DNA of 64,000 bases from Aliitabrizicola sp041905595 (GCA_041905595.1 JAYRKT010000005.1:1-64000); one strand, 5' to 3'. Shown: positions 51,652 to 60,994, numbered from the stretch's first letter. Notes: a model not told the origin generated them from the letters alone. Numbers and translations: made by a program.

Positions 51652-52871
51652 CCGGGGCCGTTGGCCTTGCGCGCCCGCCGCCGGTCCAGCGCGCGGAACA
51701 GCACCGGGTTGAACAGGATCGACGCCAGCGCGCCCGCGACGACAAGGTCGCGCGCCTCGGGTGGGACGATTCCCATGCCTTCCGCCATCACGATCAGGAT
51801 GAACGAGAACTCACCGATCTGTGCGAGGCTCGCCGCGATGGTCAGCCCCACTTCCCGGTCATAGCCGAAGCCGCGCACAATGGCGTAGGCGGCGACCGAC
51901 TTGACGCCGATAATCACCAGCACGGTCACCGCGACCGCAACGGGGGCGTCGATCAGCACATGCGGGTTGAACAGCATCCCGACCGAGACGAAGAACAGCA
52001 CCGCAAAGGCATCCCGAAACGGCAGCGTGTCCTTCATCGCCTGCGCCGATAGCGTCGAGCGTGACATGACCATCCCGGCGAAGAACGCCCCGAGCGCGAA
52101 GGAAACGCCAAAGATCTCTGACGCGGCGAAGGCCACGCCCAGGGCGATGGCCAGAACCGAAAGGCGGAACAACTCGCGCTGTCCGGTATGCGCGGTGTAA
52201 TGCAGCAGCCACGGCACAACCCGCGCTCCGACGATCAGCATGACAGCGACGAAGGCGGCGACCTTGGCAAGGGTCAACAGCAGCGTCCCTCCGACGATAC
52301 CAAGACCCAGCCCCTCCACCGCCGTGGGTGCTGCGTCGGCCTGCAGGGCTTCGCCGCCCAGCAATCCGGCAAGCGGCGGGATCATCACCAGCGCCAGCAC
52401 CATCACGAGGTCCTCGACGATCAGCCAGCCGACTGCGATCCGGCCCTGCTCTTCGGCGACCAGCCCACGCTCCTGCAGGGCGCGCAGCAGCACCACGGTT
52501 GACGCGACCGACAGCGACAGGCCGAAGATCAGGCCGGCACCAAGGCTCCAGCCAAGGGCAACGGCAAGGCCCGCCCCAACCGCAGATGCGACCGCGATCT
52601 GGCCGGTCGCCCCGGGGATGGCGATGCGGCGGACCGACAGAAGGTCGCTCAGCGAAAAATGCAGCCCCACGCCGAACATCAGCAGGATCACACCCATCTC
52701 GGCCAGCTGCGACGCGATTTCCTGATCGGCGACATAGCCGGGCGTGAAGGGGCCGATGACCACTCCTGCCGCCAGGTATCCGGCGATCAGCGGCAGTCGC
52801 AGGCGATGGGCGAGAAGACCAAGGATGCAGGCCAGTCCAAGGCCCGCCGCCATGGTGGTGATGAGGGACAT
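51648..52871 (-). CDS. CPA2-family cation:proton antiporter without RCK domain
   Basis: The 407-residue product has about 12 membrane helices and the CPA2 features: GYLAAGVVIGP, LLMFGVGLHFS, SVASTVVLLRAL, and FFAGMVMSRS. It resembles YbaL/KefB, but those proteins carry a C-terminal TrkA-N (RCK) domain, while this one ends in a basic tail right after the last helix. It may exchange K+ or Na+ for protons. I chose the ATG at 52871 (MSLITTMAAG); the in-frame start at 52979 would add a non-hydrophobic stretch. Confidence 0.85.
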   Translation of the reverse strand: MSLITTMAAGLGLACILGLLAHRLRLPLIAGYLAAGVVIGPFTPGYVADQEIASQLAEMGVILLMFGVGLHFSLSDLLSVRRIAIPGATGQIAVASAVGAGLAVALGWSLGAGLIFGLSLSVASTVVLLRALQERGLVAEEQGRIAVGWLIVEDLVMVLALVMIPPLAGLLGGEALQADAAPTAVEGLGLGIVGGTLLLTLAKVAAFVAVMLIVGARVVPWLLHYTAHTGQRELFRLSVLAIALGVAFAASEIFGVSFALGAFFAGMVMSRSTLSAQAMKDTLPFRDAFAVLFFVSVGMLFNPHVLIDAPVAVAVTVLVIIGVKSVAAYAIVRGFGYDREVGLTIAASLAQIGEFSFILIVMAEGMGIVPPEARDLVVAGALASILFNPVLFRALDRRRARKANGPG

Positions 52872-53086
52872 CTCGTGGTGCAAGGGCCCTCCGACTGGCA
52901 GGATTGCGTGCCGGTCCTGTGCCTTCAACAGGCGGCGCGCCGGTCCGGCAATCCCGAAGCGCAAATGCAAGATAGACATTCACTGGCGAGCTGCAATCCA
53001 GCAGCGTCAGCTGCGTGTCGCAAAGTCGCTGAGTGAAACTAATGTTCACGCTTTGCCCCATCAGGGCAGTCTGTTATTCCTGCCGC

Positions 53087-54304
53087 ATGACCCCGCCCGT
53101 CCTGTCCAATTCCAGCGCCCGCCGCCTGTTCCTGCACCGCCACGCGCTTGGCGACCCGCCGGTTGGTCCGGGCAGGGGCGACGACCTCTATGGGCTGATC
53201 GACCGGATCGGCTTCGTGCAGGTTGACAGCATCGCCACGGTCGAGCGGGCGCATCACATGATCCTTGCCGCACGCCGCCCGGCCTATCGCCCGGCGGCGC
53301 TCGACCGTCTGGTTGAACGCGACCGCCGCTTGTTCGAGCACTGGACACACGATGCCTCGGTCCTTCCGGTCGAGCATTTTCCGCACTGGCGCCACCGCTT
53401 CCGACGGCACGAGGAAACGCGGGCCGAAAGCTGGCGCGCCTGGCTTGGCAGCGATGCGCATGAAGGCAAGCTGGACGAGATCCTCGAGCGGATCGCGGCG
53501 TCCGGCCCGGTGACCACCGCCGAGGTTGGCGAGGACGAGGCGCGCTCCAAGGGCGGATGGTGGGAATGGCACCCGTCGAAGGCGGCGCTTGAATGGCTGT
53601 GGCGCACGGGCCGGCTGTCGATCGCGCGGCGCGACAACTTCCGCAAGGTCTATGACCTGACCGAACGGGTGATCCCAGCCGACATTCTGGGCGTCGAGAC
53701 GGCTTACGAACAGACAGTCGAGTGGGCCTGTTCCTCGGCACTTGACCGTCTGGGTTTTGCCACCTCGGGCGAGCTTGCGGCCTTCTGGTGCGTTGCTACC
53801 CCCGAGGATGCGAAAGCCTGGTGCCGCAAGGCGCTGGCCGAGGGCCGGATCGAGCCGGTCGCGGTCGAAGGTGTTGATGGAGCCCTGCGCCAGAGCTTCG
53901 CTTGGCCGGGAACACTGGCCGAGGCGATGGAACTGTCCGATCCGCCCGGCCGCCTGCGCGTCCTCTCCCCCTTCGACCCGGCGCTGCGCGACCGCAACCG
54001 GGCCGAGCGGCTGTTCGGCTTCTTCTACCGCATCGAGGTCTTCGTGCCCGAGCCGAAGCGGCGCTACGGCTACTACGTCTTCCCGCTGCTGGAAGGGTCT
54101 CGGATCGTCGGCCGCATCGACATGAAGGCGTATCGCGACGAGGGAGTCCTTCGGGTCCGCGCCCTCTGGCCCGAGCGTGGCGTCAGCTTCGGCGCGGGGC
54201 GGCTGGCGCGGCTTGAGGCGGAACTGGACCGCATGGCACGCTTCGCGGGGTGCGACCGGGTCGAATTTCTCGACGGCTGGCAGCGCGAGACGCTCGAGGA
54301 CTAG
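53087..54304 (+). CDS. YcaQ/AlkX-family winged-helix DNA glycosylase
   Basis: The 405-residue product belongs to the HTH_42 superfamily of DNA glycosylases that unhook interstrand crosslinks. It has the YcaQ-type catalytic motif Q-V-D at residues 45-47 (GFVQVDSIATVERAHH), which separates it from the AlkZ type (Q-x-Q). Other blocks are HWTHDASVLP, GGWWEWHPSKAALEWLW, and a C-terminal GRIDMKAYRDEGVLRVRALWPE. It probably excises bulky N7-alkylpurines. The start is the ATG at 53087. Confidence 0.88.
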   Translation: MTPPVLSNSSARRLFLHRHALGDPPVGPGRGDDLYGLIDRIGFVQVDSIATVERAHHMILAARRPAYRPAALDRLVERDRRLFEHWTHDASVLPVEHFPHWRHRFRRHEETRAESWRAWLGSDAHEGKLDEILERIAASGPVTTAEVGEDEARSKGGWWEWHPSKAALEWLWRTGRLSIARRDNFRKVYDLTERVIPADILGVETAYEQTVEWACSSALDRLGFATSGELAAFWCVATPEDAKAWCRKALAEGRIEPVAVEGVDGALRQSFAWPGTLAEAMELSDPPGRLRVLSPFDPALRDRNRAERLFGFFYRIEVFVPEPKRRYGYYVFPLLEGSRIVGRIDMKAYRDEGVLRVRALWPERGVSFGAGRLARLEAELDRMARFAGCDRVEFLDGWQRETLED

Positions 54305-54723
54305 AGCGTCAGCACCATGTCGCGGTGGTCGATCCCGGCGTCGTCATAGACCGGGCCAAACGCGGCAAACCCGAGCCGCTCATAAAAGCCCAGGGCATGG
54401 ACCTGAGCGCCGAGTTTGACTTTCGTCACGCCGGGAACCTGCCGGAAGCGCTCCACCCCCGCCCGGATGAGCGCCGCGCCCAGGCCCGTTCCCCGCGCCT
54501 CCTGCAGAACGCAGACCCGGCCGATCTTGCCGGTCTCGCCCTCGATCAGCAGGCGCGCGGTGCCCACGGGCCTTCCGCCTTCCATCGCGAGAAGGTGGAT
54601 CGCCTCGCCGTCCTTGTCGTCGATCTCATCCGCCTCGCTGACGCCCTGCTCGTCGATGAAGACGATCCGGCGCAGGAGGCGGCAGGTGGCGAGGTCATCG
54701 GTCTCGGCAATCTCGGCGGTCAC
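54301..54723 (-). CDS. GNAT-family N-acetyltransferase
   Basis: The 140-residue product has the GNAT acetyl-CoA site GRVCVLQEARGTGLGAAL and a C-terminal ALGFYERLGF. The substrate is unknown. Translation starts at GTG 54723, overlapping the dapE stop by 4 bp (GTGA), so it is coupled to dapE. Its stop overlaps the end of the YcaQ gene by 4 bp. Confidence 0.85.
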   Translation of the reverse strand: MTAEIAETDDLATCRLLRRIVFIDEQGVSEADEIDDKDGEAIHLLAMEGGRPVGTARLLIEGETGKIGRVCVLQEARGTGLGAALIRAGVERFRQVPGVTKVKLGAQVHALGFYERLGFAAFGPVYDDAGIDHRDMVLTL

Positions 54724-55874
54724 GCGAAATAATCCCGCAGCACCCGGCTGTAGACCGATTTGAGCTTGTGGATCTGCTCGACCTCCACTCGCTCGTCCAC
54801 CGCATGCATGGTCTTTCCGACCAGACCGAATTCCACCACCGGGCAATGATCCTTGACGAACCGCGCATCCGACGTGCCGCCCGAGGTCGACAGTTCCGGC
54901 TCCAACCCCGTCTCGGCCTTCACCGCTTTTGCAACCAGCGCCGAAAGGGCGCCCGGCGGCGTCAGGAAGCTTTCGCCCGAGATCGAGACCTTTACCCCGA
55001 TCTTCACCCCGGTCTCGGCCTGCACCTTCGCGGCCTCGGCGGTCAGCCAGTCGGTCAGCGATGCGCCGGAATGCCGGTCGTTGAAACGGATGTTGACCGT
55101 CCCGCGGGACACGGCGGGGATCACGTTCGTCGCCGGGTTGCCGGTGTCGATGGTGGTGATCGCCAGCGTCGAGGCGTCGAAATGGTCGGTGCCTCGGTCA
55201 AGCTCATGGCTTGCCAGACGGTCCATCAGCCGGACCAGCGCCGTGACCGGGTTCTTCGCCCGGTGCGGATAGGCCGAATGTCCCTGCACCCCTTCCGCCG
55301 TGAACCAAGCGGTCAGCGATCCGCGCCGGCCGATCTTCATCGCCTGGCCGAAGGTTTCAGGGCAGGTGGGCTCGCCGACAAGGCAGACGCTCATCGCCTC
55401 GCCTTTGGACGCCATCCAGTCGAGCAGCGCGACCGTGCCATCCTCGGCATCCGCTTCCTCGTCGCCGGTAATGGCAAGGATCACCGCGCCATCCGGCGGT
55501 GTTTCGCGTACGAAATCCACCGCCGCCGCAGCGAAGGCCGCGACGCCGGATTTCATGTCGGTCGCGCCGCGCCCGTACAGCCAGCCATCGACGATCTCGG
55601 CGCCGAAGGGGTCATGTGTCCAGGCGGCGGCATCGCCCACGGGGACGACATCGGTATGGCCGTTGAAGCCGAAGCTGCGGTTCGCGCCCTTTCGCCCCCA
55701 CCGTGCATAAAGGTTGGCGATGCCGCCGCGATCGACCCGTGTGCAGTCGAAACCCGCCTGGGAGAGAAGCCTCTCCAGCAACACGAGCGCGCCCCCTTCG
55801 GCCGGGGTGACCGAGTTGCAGCGGACCAGATCGGCGGTCAGCGCGACGGGATCGACGGGGATATGGGCGGACAT
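54720..55874 (-). CDS. dapE: Succinyl-diaminopimelate desuccinylase
   Basis: DapE hydrolyses N-succinyl-LL-diaminopimelate in the lysine/peptidoglycan route. The 384-residue M20 enzyme has NGHTDVVPVGD, GRGATDMKSGVAAF, ITGDEEADAEDGT (catalytic Glu), HSAYPHRAKNP, and the DapE-specific ELSTSGGTSDARF. The start is the ATG at 55874 (MSAHIPVDPV). dapD lies 5.6 kb away on the same strand. Confidence 0.95.
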   Translation of the reverse strand: MSAHIPVDPVALTADLVRCNSVTPAEGGALVLLERLLSQAGFDCTRVDRGGIANLYARWGRKGANRSFGFNGHTDVVPVGDAAAWTHDPFGAEIVDGWLYGRGATDMKSGVAAFAAAAVDFVRETPPDGAVILAITGDEEADAEDGTVALLDWMASKGEAMSVCLVGEPTCPETFGQAMKIGRRGSLTAWFTAEGVQGHSAYPHRAKNPVTALVRLMDRLASHELDRGTDHFDASTLAITTIDTGNPATNVIPAVSRGTVNIRFNDRHSGASLTDWLTAEAAKVQAETGVKIGVKVSISGESFLTPPGALSALVAKAVKAETGLEPELSTSGGTSDARFVKDHCPVVEFGLVGKTMHAVDERVEVEQIHKLKSVYSRVLRDYFA

Positions 55875-56209
55875 TGCGCGCTCCTTTCGTGCGGATATCA
55901 GCAGCGATAGCCGGTCGGTTCGCGCGGCGCAACCAAGGGGGCGGCTGTGTCCCGGCTGCAACCTTGGACGGTCTTTCAAGACGGATCAAAGGGTTGTGTT
56001 GAAAACCTCATGTAACTGCCACTAGGCTGGACCAAACAACACGTCCCGAGGCAGGACAGACAGGGCCAAAGAGCCCACAGGCATGTGCGACCTTCCCGGC
56101 TTTTGCCGGGGTGAATGTCGCTGTCTGCCCGGCCTCCAGAAGAGGCGAAGATGAGAGCAGGCTTTTCCATCTCGGGCCGCGTCCGTGGCCTTGGCGCAGC
56201 GGTGCGGCC
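55875..56209. other. 335-bp stretch between dapE and the Hint-domain gene
   Basis: No gene is supported. It holds the divergent promoter region and a small hairpin CCCGGC-TTTT-GCCGGG at 56095-56110. An in-frame ATG at 56111 could extend the Hint protein by 33 residues, but that extension looks non-coding. Confidence 0.45.
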
Positions 56210-57184
56210 ATGACTCCGCGTCGCTGGATCGCGTTGTCGGATTGCGACCGCTTCCTGCCTCCAGTTGCCGAGGCGGAGCTGCATCGCGGGCTGCTCATCT
56301 TCGAGATTGCCCTGCCGCTGCCGCGGGCCGGCCTGCTGCTGGCGCAGGAAGCTGGCCGGGGCGCCTTGAGGCTGATGTACGAACCCGAGGCAGGCTTTGC
56401 GCTGTTCCACCGCCAGGGAGACCGGTTGGGGCGACATCACCTGCCCGGCAGACTCCTGCCTGGACCGACGATGGCGCAATTGCGCTTCAGCTGGGATCGA
56501 GTCAGCGACCGCTGGACCCTGCGCATCGTGCCAGAGGGTGGGCGAACCATCGCCACGGGCGGTAGCGGCGTAATGCCGATGCGCACCTCGCTGGTCGAGG
56601 CGCTCAGCCGCGGCGGGCCAGAGCAGAAACGGGATGCCGCGCTCCTGTGGTTCGGCGCGACCGATGGATGGCTGCCGGAAGCCGAGGCCTGGCTTGGCCC
56701 GCTGACCCCGGTCGAAACGCCGCGCGGGCCGGTTCCGGTCGGCCGGCTGCAGCCGGGCGATGTGGTCCTGACCGCGGACCAGGGCGCACTTCCGCTGCTG
56801 TCGGTGCGGCGTCAGGACCTGCCGGCACGGGGCAGCTTTGCGCCGCTGCGACTGCGCGCATCCTATTTCGGCGCGCGGTCCGACCTGCTTGTGACCCCGT
56901 CGCAGGGAATCGCGCTGAAAGGGTCAGACGTGGAATACCTGACCGGCGAGGACGAAGTGCTGGCCGAGGTGCGCGACCTTGCTGATGGCACACGCGTTCT
57001 GGTCGAGGATCGTCACGCGGTGCTGCCCTGGGTGGCACTTGATTTCGGCCGCGCCGCTCTGGTCCGGTCGGGAAGTTGTACACTGGCGGTCGGATCGCCC
57101 TATGGTATCCGTCGCCTGTCCCGCGCCGAAACCTACGCCCTGCGGGAAACCCGCTCTGCCTCGGCCCGCAGTCGCTTTGCCTGA
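56210..57184 (+). CDS. Hint-domain protein with degenerate nucleophile site
   Basis: The 324-residue product has an N-terminal ~150-residue domain seen with Hint domains in Rhodobacteraceae, and a C-terminal Hint (hedgehog/intein) domain starting near residue 163: TPRGPVPVGRLQPGDVVLTADQG, later LLVTPSQGIAL and RHAVLPWVALDFG. In active Hint domains the block starts C-F-T-P-G-T; here it reads P164-L-T-P-V-E, with no cysteine. Self-cleavage therefore looks impossible. Its role is unknown. Confidence 0.78.
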   Translation: MTPRRWIALSDCDRFLPPVAEAELHRGLLIFEIALPLPRAGLLLAQEAGRGALRLMYEPEAGFALFHRQGDRLGRHHLPGRLLPGPTMAQLRFSWDRVSDRWTLRIVPEGGRTIATGGSGVMPMRTSLVEALSRGGPEQKRDAALLWFGATDGWLPEAEAWLGPLTPVETPRGPVPVGRLQPGDVVLTADQGALPLLSVRRQDLPARGSFAPLRLRASYFGARSDLLVTPSQGIALKGSDVEYLTGEDEVLAEVRDLADGTRVLVEDRHAVLPWVALDFGRAALVRSGSCTLAVGSPYGIRRLSRAETYALRETRSASARSRFA

Positions 57185-57526
57185 TCAGTCGTAGAACGGC
57201 GTCATCTGTGCGACGATGACCGAGTTTTCAGTCAGAGCGCGGTCCATCAGGCTGCGCTCTTCCTCGCCGATCTCGTCCCCTGCCTTGAGCCGTTCATCCA
57301 GCGTTCCGTGGCCGGTGACATCCAGCGGTGCCAGATCGGCCTGCTTGAGGATCGCCACCGTCTCGCGTACCGCCTCGGCCTCGTCGACGCCGCTGGCATA
57401 GCAGAGAAGCGCGGCGCCCGTCGCCTTGTCCGGCAGCCCGTCGCCCGTCTTGCGGCCGACCTCGACCAGCAGCGTATAGACCTGCTGCGGCCGCTTCGGT
57501 TTGGGGGAAGGGGTTTCGTCGCTCAT
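57185..57526 (-). CDS. Conserved protein of unknown function (113 aa)
   Basis: The product contains YTLLVEVGRKTGDGLPDKATGAALLCYASGVDEAEAV and a C-terminal DEIGEEERSLMDRA. It is soluble and acidic. I cannot name the family. The start at 57526 overlaps the LysR stop by 4 bp, so it is cotranscribed with that regulator gene. Confidence 0.75.
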   Translation of the reverse strand: MSDETPSPKPKRPQQVYTLLVEVGRKTGDGLPDKATGAALLCYASGVDEAEAVRETVAILKQADLAPLDVTGHGTLDERLKAGDEIGEEERSLMDRALTENSVIVAQMTPFYD

Positions 57527-58419
57527 CTCGGGGCCTCGCTGGCACGCTCGGTCCTCAGGAAATCGAGAAACCGACGCAACCCCTGTGGCATATGTCGGCG
57601 GCTGGGGAAATAGAGATAGGGACCGTCGAAGCGGTCCGACCAATCCGACAGGATCTCTACCAGCCGCCCGGATGCCAGGGAAGGCGCAAGGAATTCCTCG
57701 AACTGGTGGGTGATCCCCTGTCCGGCCTCGGCAGCGGCGGCCATGAGCCGGGTGTTGCTGGCGATCAGCACCGGTGCGCCGGCGATGCGCCGGAACACAT
57801 CCCCCCGGCGAAACTCCCAGGTCTGAAGGACGCCACTCGCGAAGCGGAACCGCAGCAGGCGGTGTGACAGCAGGTCATCCGGGTGCCGGGGCAGGCCGTG
57901 GCGCGCCAGATAGTCGGGCGAGGCGGCTGTCACCATGCGCTGCTCGCGCGGTCCGATCGGCACCGCGATCATGTCGTGGTCAAGGCTTTCGCCATAGCGG
58001 ATGCCGGCATCGAACCCGGCGGCCAGCACATCGACAAAAGTGTTGTCGGCGATGACCTCGACCGCGACGTCAGGATGGGCCGCCAGGAACCGGGCGACCA
58101 GGTCCGGCAGGATCAGGTCGGCGGCGATGCCCGGCACGTTCAGCCGCAGCCGCGCGCCCGTCGCAGCGGCGTCGGCCACCGCTGCATCAAGCTCTGCCAG
58201 TGCTGGGCCGGCGCGCGCGATCAGCCGCTCGCCCGCCTCGGTGGGCGTCACGCTGCGGGTCGTGCGGTTCAGCAGCCTTGTGCCCATCGCCGCCTCCAGC
58301 CTCCGAACCGCCTCGCTCAGGCTGGACGGCGAGACTCCCCGCAATGCGGCCGCCCGGCGAAAGTTGCGGGCCTCGGCTACAGCAAGAAAAGCGGCTATTT
58401 CGGAAGGATCACCCGGCAT
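57523..58419 (-). CDS. LysR-family transcriptional regulator
   Basis: The 298-residue product has an N-terminal helix-turn-helix (FLAVAEARNFRRAAALRGVSPSSLSEAVRRLE) and a type 2 periplasmic-binding effector domain. It is divergent from an aldo-keto reductase gene (96 bp between starts), the usual layout for a LysR regulator and its target. The ATG at 58419 is chosen over one 36 bp upstream. Confidence 0.9.
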   Translation of the reverse strand: MPGDPSEIAAFLAVAEARNFRRAAALRGVSPSSLSEAVRRLEAAMGTRLLNRTTRSVTPTEAGERLIARAGPALAELDAAVADAAATGARLRLNVPGIAADLILPDLVARFLAAHPDVAVEVIADNTFVDVLAAGFDAGIRYGESLDHDMIAVPIGPREQRMVTAASPDYLARHGLPRHPDDLLSHRLLRFRFASGVLQTWEFRRGDVFRRIAGAPVLIASNTRLMAAAAEAGQGITHQFEEFLAPSLASGRLVEILSDWSDRFDGPYLYFPSRRHMPQGLRRFLDFLRTERASEAPR

Positions 58420-58470
58420 TGTTCGAAAATCCGCACAACCCATGCAGAGTGGCATGGATTATCAAACAAT
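58418..58470. promoter_or_regulatory. Inverted operator halves between LysR and aldo-keto reductase genes
   Basis: ATTGTTCGAAAA (58418-58429) and TTATCAAACAAT (58459-58470) are inverted copies of ATTGTTYGAWAA, matching at 10 of 12 positions, with centres 41 bp apart. They flank the divergent promoter region. Binding by the adjacent LysR protein is inference. Confidence 0.5.
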
Positions 58471-58515
58471 AGGACTTGCTCCACCTCTGGTCCATCGCAA
58501 ACGACGGAGACGCAG

Positions 58516-59508
58516 ATGGACAGGATCCAGTTGGGCAAGACCGGCCCCCAAACTTCGCGCATCGGGCTTGGTGCCATGGGGATGTCGGACATGTACGGCC
58601 CGACCGACCGCACCGAGAGCATCGCCACGATCCATGCCGCGCTCGACGCCGGCATAAGCCTGATCGACACAGGCGACTTCTACGGCATGGGCCATAACGA
58701 GATGCTGATTGCAGAGGCGCTGAAGAACCGCGACCGCAGCACGGTGCAGATTTCGGTCAAGTTCGGCGCACAGCGCGATCCGGCCGGCAACTGGCTTGGC
58801 TATGATGCGCGGCCCGCGGCGGTGAAGACGGCGCTGACCTATTCCTTGCGCCGGCTCGGCACCGATTACATCGACATCTACCGTCCGGCGCGGCTGGATC
58901 CGAATGTGCCGATCGAGGACACGGTCGGCGCCATCGCCGAGATGGTGCAGGCCGGATATGTCCGTCATATCGGCCTTTCGGAACTGGGTGCCGAAAGCAT
59001 CCGTCGCGCTGCGGCGGTGCATCCCATTTCGGACCTGCAGATCGAGTATTCGCTGATCTCGCGCGGGATCGAGGCGACGATCCTGTCCACCCTGCGCGAG
59101 CTTGGCATCGGCGTCACCGCCTATGGTGTGCTGTCACGAGGCCTTATCAGCGGGCATTTCCAGGCCGGCAGCACCGGCCCTCGCGATTTCCGCAGCCATT
59201 CCCCGCGTTTCCAGCCCGGAAATGTCGAGAAGAACCTCGCTTTGGTCGAGACCTTGCGGGCGCTTGCCACCGACAAGGGCGTGACGGTCGCGCAGTTGGC
59301 CATCGCCTGGGCGCTGCATCAGGGCAATGACATCCAGCCCCTTATCGGCGCCCGCCGCCGAGACCGGCTGCAGGAATCGCTCGGTGCTCTCGCTGTCCGG
59401 TTGGCCCCCGATGAATTGGCCCGTCTGGGGGCGGCAATCCCCGCGGAGGCGGTCGCGGGCACCCGTTATGCGGAATTTGCCATGGCGTCGCTCGACAGCG
59501 AGAAGTGA
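58516..59508 (+). CDS. Aldo/keto reductase lacking the usual catalytic histidine
   Basis: The 330-residue TIM-barrel protein has Asp51, Tyr56 and Lys82 of the AKR tetrad (LIDTGDFYGMG, ISVKFGAQ). At the histidine position the sequence is DIYRPARLDP, so residue 125 is Ala. NADP-binding residues near the C-terminus (PLIGARRRDRLQES) are kept. The substrate is unknown. Control by the divergent LysR is likely. Confidence 0.85.
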   Translation: MDRIQLGKTGPQTSRIGLGAMGMSDMYGPTDRTESIATIHAALDAGISLIDTGDFYGMGHNEMLIAEALKNRDRSTVQISVKFGAQRDPAGNWLGYDARPAAVKTALTYSLRRLGTDYIDIYRPARLDPNVPIEDTVGAIAEMVQAGYVRHIGLSELGAESIRRAAAVHPISDLQIEYSLISRGIEATILSTLRELGIGVTAYGVLSRGLISGHFQAGSTGPRDFRSHSPRFQPGNVEKNLALVETLRALATDKGVTVAQLAIAWALHQGNDIQPLIGARRRDRLQESLGALAVRLAPDELARLGAAIPAEAVAGTRYAEFAMASLDSEK

Positions 59509-59617
59509 TCGCGTTCCGGCTGGCAAAGACCTCGGCAAATGGTTCGGGAGTTGACCCAGGTCATCGCAGTCACTCTTGACGGGCCTACTCTTCCGCCATG
59601 GCGAGGGGAGGAGTGCC

Positions 59618-60994
59618 ATGAAGACGAGGCTCATGCTGGCCGCGCTTGCATGCGTGGCCCTGACAGTGCCTGCACGAGCGCAGAACTTTGCTGCAACCTT
59701 TGACGGCTTGCTGCGCTCTGGCCGAATAGCGGATGCGCAGCAAGCCGCAACCGAAAGACTGGCCGAAGCGCCAGACGATCCGCAGGCAAAGTTCGCCTTG
59801 GGGGCGGCGCAGTTCCTTGGCGCGGTGGAGGCATTCGGCCATGGGCTGTACAGCTACGGGCTGATTTCCGGGCCGCAAGAAGACAGCGCGATGGCAGAGA
59901 TGCCGTTCCTACGGCTGCCCATCCCGCATAACCCGCATCCGCAGCCGATGACCTATGACGGATTGCGCCGCCTGATACAGCAGTTCGGCTCGGATCTCGC
60001 CCTGTCCGAAGAAACGCTGGCGTCGGTGCCCGACGGACCGGTCGCCCTGCCGCTCGACGCCGGGGAGATCCGGTTCGACTTTGCCGGGTCGGGTTCAGAG
60101 TCAGATCGGCCAACCCTTGCGATCGCCCTTTCCGCGATCACGGGGGTGCCGCCCGAGAAACTTGGTGTCATCGAGTTCGACGAGGGGGACGTGCCCTGGC
60201 TGGAGGGCTATGCACATCTCCTGCAGGGTCTGACCGACTTCCTGCTGGCCCATGACTTCAGCCGTTCGGTCGACCTGACCTTCCACGACCTGTTCCCCTA
60301 TTCTGAGTTAACCTCGGCCCCACTGCGCGCGGCAGCACAGGAGCAACGTCTGATCGTCGCTGCCATCGGTGACGAGGCCTGCACGATGCCAGACTGGTAT
60401 TGGGAGCGGGCCTATGGCGAAGGCGATCCGGGCTTCACCTCCGAGGAGAAGGCCCGGATCGAAACGGCCCAGGCCTGCGGGCGTGCGCAGAGCGCGCTTT
60501 GGGCATCAAGCATCGGCGATCTGGTCGCCTTCGTGCATCTCTTCGATTGGCCCGTCGTCGAGCCAGAACGCATGAAATCCTCTCGCCTGCATCTGCTCGA
60601 CATGATCGCACTCAGTCGCGAAAGCTGGAGGCTGATCGTGGCGGAGACGGATGACAATCATGAATGGCTGCCTTCACCCCCTCAGACCAGCCCGTTCAAG
60701 AACATGCAGGTGACCGAGCAACGGCTTGAGGCCTGGTCCGGTTTTCTCGACGAGGCCGAGGGGGTGCTGCAGGGCAACCTGCTGATCCCGCACTGGCGTT
60801 TCCCCAATGATCGGGGGTTGAACATCCGCCGTATCTTCGACGAACCGCGCCGGTTCGACCTTGTCCTGCTGGTCACAGGAGTCGGGGCCATCCCCTATGT
60901 CGAAGAGGGGCCGCTCGCCCCTGACTCGACCATGGAGGGGCTTGACCGCGTTATCGGCAGCGGGCCGCTCGCCTACTTCCTGTGGTTCAACTGA
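59618..60994 (+). CDS. Exported protein of unknown function (458 aa)
   Basis: The product has a signal peptide (residues 1-20, ending VPARA) and an N-terminal TPR-like segment (FDGLLRSGRIADAQQAATERLAEAPDDPQAKFALGAAQ, 28-66). A long unfamiliar region follows, with HDLFPYSELTSAPLR, GDEACTMPDWYWERAYGEGDPGF and HWRFPNDRGLNIRRIF. No enzyme motif is recognised. It is probably periplasmic. It follows the aldo-keto reductase by 109 bp; cotranscription is uncertain. Confidence 0.72.
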   Translation: MKTRLMLAALACVALTVPARAQNFAATFDGLLRSGRIADAQQAATERLAEAPDDPQAKFALGAAQFLGAVEAFGHGLYSYGLISGPQEDSAMAEMPFLRLPIPHNPHPQPMTYDGLRRLIQQFGSDLALSEETLASVPDGPVALPLDAGEIRFDFAGSGSESDRPTLAIALSAITGVPPEKLGVIEFDEGDVPWLEGYAHLLQGLTDFLLAHDFSRSVDLTFHDLFPYSELTSAPLRAAAQEQRLIVAAIGDEACTMPDWYWERAYGEGDPGFTSEEKARIETAQACGRAQSALWASSIGDLVAFVHLFDWPVVEPERMKSSRLHLLDMIALSRESWRLIVAETDDNHEWLPSPPQTSPFKNMQVTEQRLEAWSGFLDEAEGVLQGNLLIPHWRFPNDRGLNIRRIFDEPRRFDLVLLVTGVGAIPYVEEGPLAPDSTMEGLDRVIGSGPLAYFLWFN

